Origin: Nitrobacter sp963807355
Lineage (GTDB): Bacteria > Pseudomonadota > Alphaproteobacteria > Rhizobiales > Xanthobacteraceae
Assembly: GCA_963807355.1 (NCBI GenBank)
Contig: CAWEBX010000021.1
Coordinates: 1-64,000 of the forward strand
DNA length: 64,000 bases
Direction: 5' to 3'
How positions within the stretch are numbered: the stretch's first letter is position 1; each line of letters begins with the position of its first letter. The translations under genes and the position numbers were made by a program. Below the pieces are notes generated by a model. It was not told where the DNA came from. It did no database searches and saw only the letters and a list, made by a program, of their open reading frames with translations. Below, one piece after another: positions 61,051 through 64,000 of this stretch.

Positions 61051-63108
61051 ATGACAAGCCCTGAACGTCGCTATTCCCAGCCGAGATCGGCGGGACCGAG
61101 TGCAGTTCCCGGTTCTTCTAACAAGGTTGGCAAGATTCGTCTCGCCACCCGATTCGCCGCTGCCGCGGCAGCAGCGTTCATTTTCGCGACGACAGACCCG
61201 CCGGCCGAAGCGGCCCCAGGCACGTGCGAGCAGGCGACCGGGTTCTCGATCTTGCCCTCGCCGTTTGCACCTTGGAAGGGGACGCCGCTGCGCGTCATGA
61301 TCGTCACCGAAAAGCCGCTCCAGGGTAAGATTTCGCTGGTTGCGCCCGACGGAAGCGTCGCGGCCAACTCGTCTGAGCGGCGCGGCAGTGCGCCGTACTT
61401 CTGGTTCGCCGAGGTCGCCGCCCCGGCCGCGGGTACGTGGCACGCCACCCTGACGCTCGACCACCCAACGGCGGACTGCAGTACGATCACACGCGATATC
61501 TCCGTAAGCGCGCGCAAACCAGACCCTCTGCCTATTCCATCCGGCGCCTTTTGGAAGGTGCGTAACAGCTGGGATCGCGCGACGGAATCCTTGTTCTCTG
61601 CGTGGATCGAAAAGCTATTTGACGCGCCCCCCGATCAGGATCTGTCTTGGAAAGTCTGGCATGAAATCCTGCACGACCGATCACGCAATTTCCTGTTCAA
61701 TTATCTAGGCCGCGGTGAAGATAATGTGCGGACGGGCCTTCGCCCCGACTGCGCAGATTTCGTCTACTTTCTGCGCGCCTATTTTGCCTACAAGATAGGG
61801 CTACCGTTCGGCTACTCCAATTGCTCACGAGGCGCCAATGGCAAGGCGCCCAAGTGCTACCAGTGGTTCGACATGGAGCATCCCGAGGTCACACGTCCGC
61901 CGCCGCCTCCCGAACAGGAAATTGCGTCGGCTGCGATCACCAATGCCCCGCCGCCCGAGCAACCGCCCATCCTTCTGCCCGGGTTTGCCCGGCCGCAGTC
62001 GACCGGAACGCCTGCGGCTCCGCCGAAGGTGCGGCCAAAACGGCCGACGACGTTCAGCGAATACCTGCGGGACGTTGGCGACGTCGTGCATACGGGCGCC
62101 GCGCGCGTCGGCGCGAGTGACGACAACACCGATTTCTATACTGTCTCACTGACCCAAGAAGCGCTTCGCCCGGGCACGATGTATGCCGACCCCTACGGCC
62201 ACGTGCTGATGCTCGTGCATCGCGTGCCGGAGATGAACGGCAAGCCGGGCGTCTTCCTCGCCGTCGATGCTGAGCCCGACGGCTCGATCACGCGAAAGCG
62301 TTTCTGGCGCGGCAATTTCCTGTTCGTGCATGATCCTGCGCTGGGCAGCCCGGGCTTCAAGCACTTTCGGCCGATCGTGCGCAACAAAGGCGGCTCGTTG
62401 CGGCGGCTGGTCAACGCCGAAATCACCAACAATCCCGAGTACGCCGATTTTTCGCTCGATCAAACAAAGATGAGTGCCGAGGATTTTTACGATCGCATGG
62501 ATGACGTGATGTCGCCGGAGCCGCTCGATCCCGTGAAAGCGATGACAGACGCCATCGCAAGTCTGAACGAACAGGTGAAGACGCGTGTTACCTCGGTCGA
62601 AAACGGACGACAATATCAGGAAAAGCACGCCGGAGAGGTGACTATGCCCAATGGCTCCTCGATCTTCGGGACGACGGGAGCATGGGAGGATTACTCCACT
62701 CCGGCGCGCGATTTCCGTTTGTTGATCGCGATCGATGTCGTGCGGGGATTTCCCGATCGCGTCATTCGGCGAGCGCCGCGCTATGCGATGCCGAGCGGCA
62801 AGAGCATCGCGGACCTCAAAAGCGAATTGCAAGGGGTGCTGGCGTCCGAGCTTACCTCGCGAAAAATATCCTACATGCGCAGCGATGGCTCGCAATGGAC
62901 GCTTTCGCTCAAGGAGGTCATCGACCGGGCAACGCACTTCGAGATGGCCTATAACCCGAACGACTGCGTCGAGGTAAGGTGGGGCGCGTCCGAGGGCAGC
63001 GAGGAGGCATCCACGTGCAAGCGGCACGCGCCGCAGGCGCAACGCGCGAAGATGTCGTCGGAGTACCGCACCTGGTTCCACGAGCGGCGTTGGCCGACGA
63101 AGACCTAG
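61051..63108 (+). CDS. Large exported protein, putative NlpC/P60-like cysteine peptidase
   Basis: From ATG 61051 (MTSPERRYSQPRSAGPSAVP) the protein has 685 residues. A hydrophobic segment (RLATRFAAAAAAAFIFATTD) suggests export. Residues about 60-150 look like an immunoglobulin-like domain (MIVTEKPLQGKISLVAPDGS). The central part has RTGLRPDCADFVYFLRAYFA, a Cys-Ala-Asp-Phe box as in NlpC/P60 or papain-like peptidases, and later TMYADPYGHVLMLVHRVPEM with a candidate His. A Pro-rich linker (residues about 290-345) lies between them. The C-terminal 250 residues are unrecognised. Peptidase activity is inference from the Cys and His boxes. Frame intact; TTG/ATG starts upstream are possible. Confidence 0.6.
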   Translation: MTSPERRYSQPRSAGPSAVPGSSNKVGKIRLATRFAAAAAAAFIFATTDPPAEAAPGTCEQATGFSILPSPFAPWKGTPLRVMIVTEKPLQGKISLVAPDGSVAANSSERRGSAPYFWFAEVAAPAAGTWHATLTLDHPTADCSTITRDISVSARKPDPLPIPSGAFWKVRNSWDRATESLFSAWIEKLFDAPPDQDLSWKVWHEILHDRSRNFLFNYLGRGEDNVRTGLRPDCADFVYFLRAYFAYKIGLPFGYSNCSRGANGKAPKCYQWFDMEHPEVTRPPPPPEQEIASAAITNAPPPEQPPILLPGFARPQSTGTPAAPPKVRPKRPTTFSEYLRDVGDVVHTGAARVGASDDNTDFYTVSLTQEALRPGTMYADPYGHVLMLVHRVPEMNGKPGVFLAVDAEPDGSITRKRFWRGNFLFVHDPALGSPGFKHFRPIVRNKGGSLRRLVNAEITNNPEYADFSLDQTKMSAEDFYDRMDDVMSPEPLDPVKAMTDAIASLNEQVKTRVTSVENGRQYQEKHAGEVTMPNGSSIFGTTGAWEDYSTPARDFRLLIAIDVVRGFPDRVIRRAPRYAMPSGKSIADLKSELQGVLASELTSRKISYMRSDGSQWTLSLKEVIDRATHFEMAYNPNDCVEVRWGASEGSEEASTCKRHAPQAQRAKMSSEYRTWFHERRWPTKT

Positions 63109-63255
63109 ATCGCGATGGCGGTCGGTGGCGGTCTTCCGGATCGCCACCACAATGATATCAGCTATTAGCGATCCCTCACCCTGCCGATCACCGCGCGTGT
63201 GGACACAGCATTAAGCCAGCGGAGGTTTGCTTTGCTGATTTTGAAGCCGTCACCA

Positions 63256-63486
63256 TCACCACTTATAGGAGAGACTTCCCGTGATGCGACGCCGGTCGCC
63301 GTAGAAGCATGACGTAACAAAGCCGCAGCTTGCGACATACTGGGTGTCGGCGATGTTGACGACGTTGACCGCCGCGCGCCACTGGTTCGCCCATTCGTAG
63401 TGAACCGCCAGATCGCCGAAACCCAGCCCGTCCAGGACGTCCGTTCGTCGGTGGTCCTGGAACACGAGAAGTGGTGGGCCTGACAA
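63256..63486 (-). pseudogene. TonB-dependent receptor, C-terminal fragment
   Basis: The 76-residue frame ends with the last barrel strands of a siderophore-type receptor: FGDLAVHYEWANQWRAAVNV, VNIADTQYVASCGFVTSCFY, GDRRRITGSLSYKW with the C-terminal aromatic required for membrane insertion. The preceding 650 or so residues are absent; the DNA before 63486 is unrelated. The YVASC-x(5)-CFYG box is typical of FhuA/FpvA-like siderophore receptors. Non-functional remnant. Confidence 0.75.
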
Positions 63487-63665
63487 ATGTCGCTGTGTGG
63501 ATTTAAAGCCGTCCGTGCTGCATTATCATCTTTTTCGCCAGTGAAATTTTTGCCTGCATCCGCGGCGCCCTCGCCTGGAATGTGCTGGTACTACACGGAC
63601 TCCTCCCGCAGGCAGGGCTTCTGGGATTATTGCCCCCAATAGCCTTGGAGCGGCGGGGCATCACC

Positions 63666-64000
63666 ATGGCGCAGGCCGATGTTCAGAAACCCGGGCGAGC
63701 CAGCGCGCCATTGAATGAGATGGTCTGGCTTCCCGGCGGCACGTTCCGCATGGGCTCCGACCGTCACTATCCCGAAGAAGCGCCCAGCCATCGCGTGACG
63801 GTTGATGGCTTCTGGATCGACAAAACACCTGTCACGAACCGGCAGTTCAAACAGTTTGTGAAAGCGACCGGCCATGTCACCGTCGCGGAGGTGCTGCCGG
63901 ATCCCAAGGACTATCTAGGCGCTCGCCCGGAGATGATTTATGCGGGATCGCTTGTTTTCTGTCCGCCCGCGCGCCTAGTCAATCTACCGCGACTGGAGCC
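63666..64000 (+). CDS. Formylglycine-generating enzyme, N-terminal part (continues past the window)
   Basis: From ATG 63666 the frame reads MAQADVQKPGRASAPLNEMV, WLPGGTFRMGSDRHYPEEAP, SHRVTVDGFWIDKTPVTNRQ, FKQFVKATGHVTVAEVLPDP: the N-terminal half of an FGE/SUMF1-type sulfatase activator. It is a different gene from the 3' remnant at 41340, whose preserved region does not overlap this one. Near 63988 the frame gives LVNLPRLEP where related proteins have VNLRDWS, readable one base off, so a frameshift may occur at the very edge. Whether the rest is intact is unknown. Confidence 0.75.
   Translation, partial: MAQADVQKPGRASAPLNEMVWLPGGTFRMGSDRHYPEEAPSHRVTVDGFWIDKTPVTNRQFKQFVKATGHVTVAEVLPDPKDYLGARPEMIYAGSLVFCPPARLVNLPRLE

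Noticed and set aside
1..64000. CRISPR arrays
   Set aside because: No regularly spaced direct repeats with unique spacers were seen; the only short tandem-like set (20130-20202) has three units with irregular spacing.

Overview
The window looks like accessory DNA from an alphaproteobacterium of the Nitrobacteraceae (Bradyrhizobium / Rhodopseudomonas / Afipia type). The basis is family resemblance: a FixL-type oxygen sensor, DUF6894, DUF1488 and DUF2189 proteins, an Omp31-like porin, and rhizobial-type phage genes, in GC-rich DNA. No database search was possible, so all names rest on motifs and recalled family patterns.

Layout. 0.1-4.7 kb: wreck of fixL, then phage-type debris (RepA-like ATPase cut before its Walker B motif, a Dam-type methylase, a DUF5681 remnant). 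4.7-8 kb: divergent cell-wall pair, an M15/VanY-like carboxypeptidase and a YkuD L,D-transpeptidase. 8.5-12.5 kb: class III adenylate cyclase with AAA-ATPase and TPR parts (frameshifted), overlapping a glutathione S-transferase. 13-15.6 kb: serine recombinase and methyltransferase/ParB debris. 15.9-19.1 kb: second L,D-transpeptidase, an outer-membrane barrel protein, small conserved genes. 19.3-26.2 kb: decayed prophage-like replication block (methylase, winged-helix protein with iteron-like repeats, family A DNA polymerase, zinc-finger and HTH proteins, P4-type integrase). 26.3-28.8 kb: terminase genes with a second terminase fragment behind them. 29-32.4 kb: small genes, including a secreted CAP/PR-1 protein. 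32.6-35.4 kb: an intact MlaE-MlaF-MlaD lipid-transport operon. About 36 kb: two displaced tRNA 3' ends, probably an island boundary. 36.5-43.2 kb: acyl-CoA desaturase, a PP2C phosphatase, superinfection-immunity/SHOCT remnants, and a sulfatase, sulfatase-activating enzyme and HAD phosphatase cluster in which both sulfatase genes are broken. 43.4-53.1 kb: two near-identical tyrosine-integrase pseudogenes in direct orientation around an 8.5 kb segment with a large patatin-like phospholipase. 53.4-64 kb: membrane proteins, D-lactate dehydrogenase, a truncated alginate-export porin, a large exported putative cysteine peptidase, a TonB-receptor fragment and the start of a second formylglycine-generating enzyme.

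The dominant theme is decay. At least fifteen recognisable families are broken by single-base indels, while the mla operon, desaturase, dehydrogenase, patatin and several other genes are uninterrupted. Either this is an eroding genomic island or the assembly carries indel errors; reads would decide. I found no convincing new defence or biosynthetic system. The most unusual signals are the coupled loss of active-site residues in the sulfatase and its activating enzyme, the tRNA 3'-end pair, a hairpin leader shared by two unrelated small genes, a duplicated hairpin repeat, iteron-like repeats running into a coding sequence, and the paired integrases.
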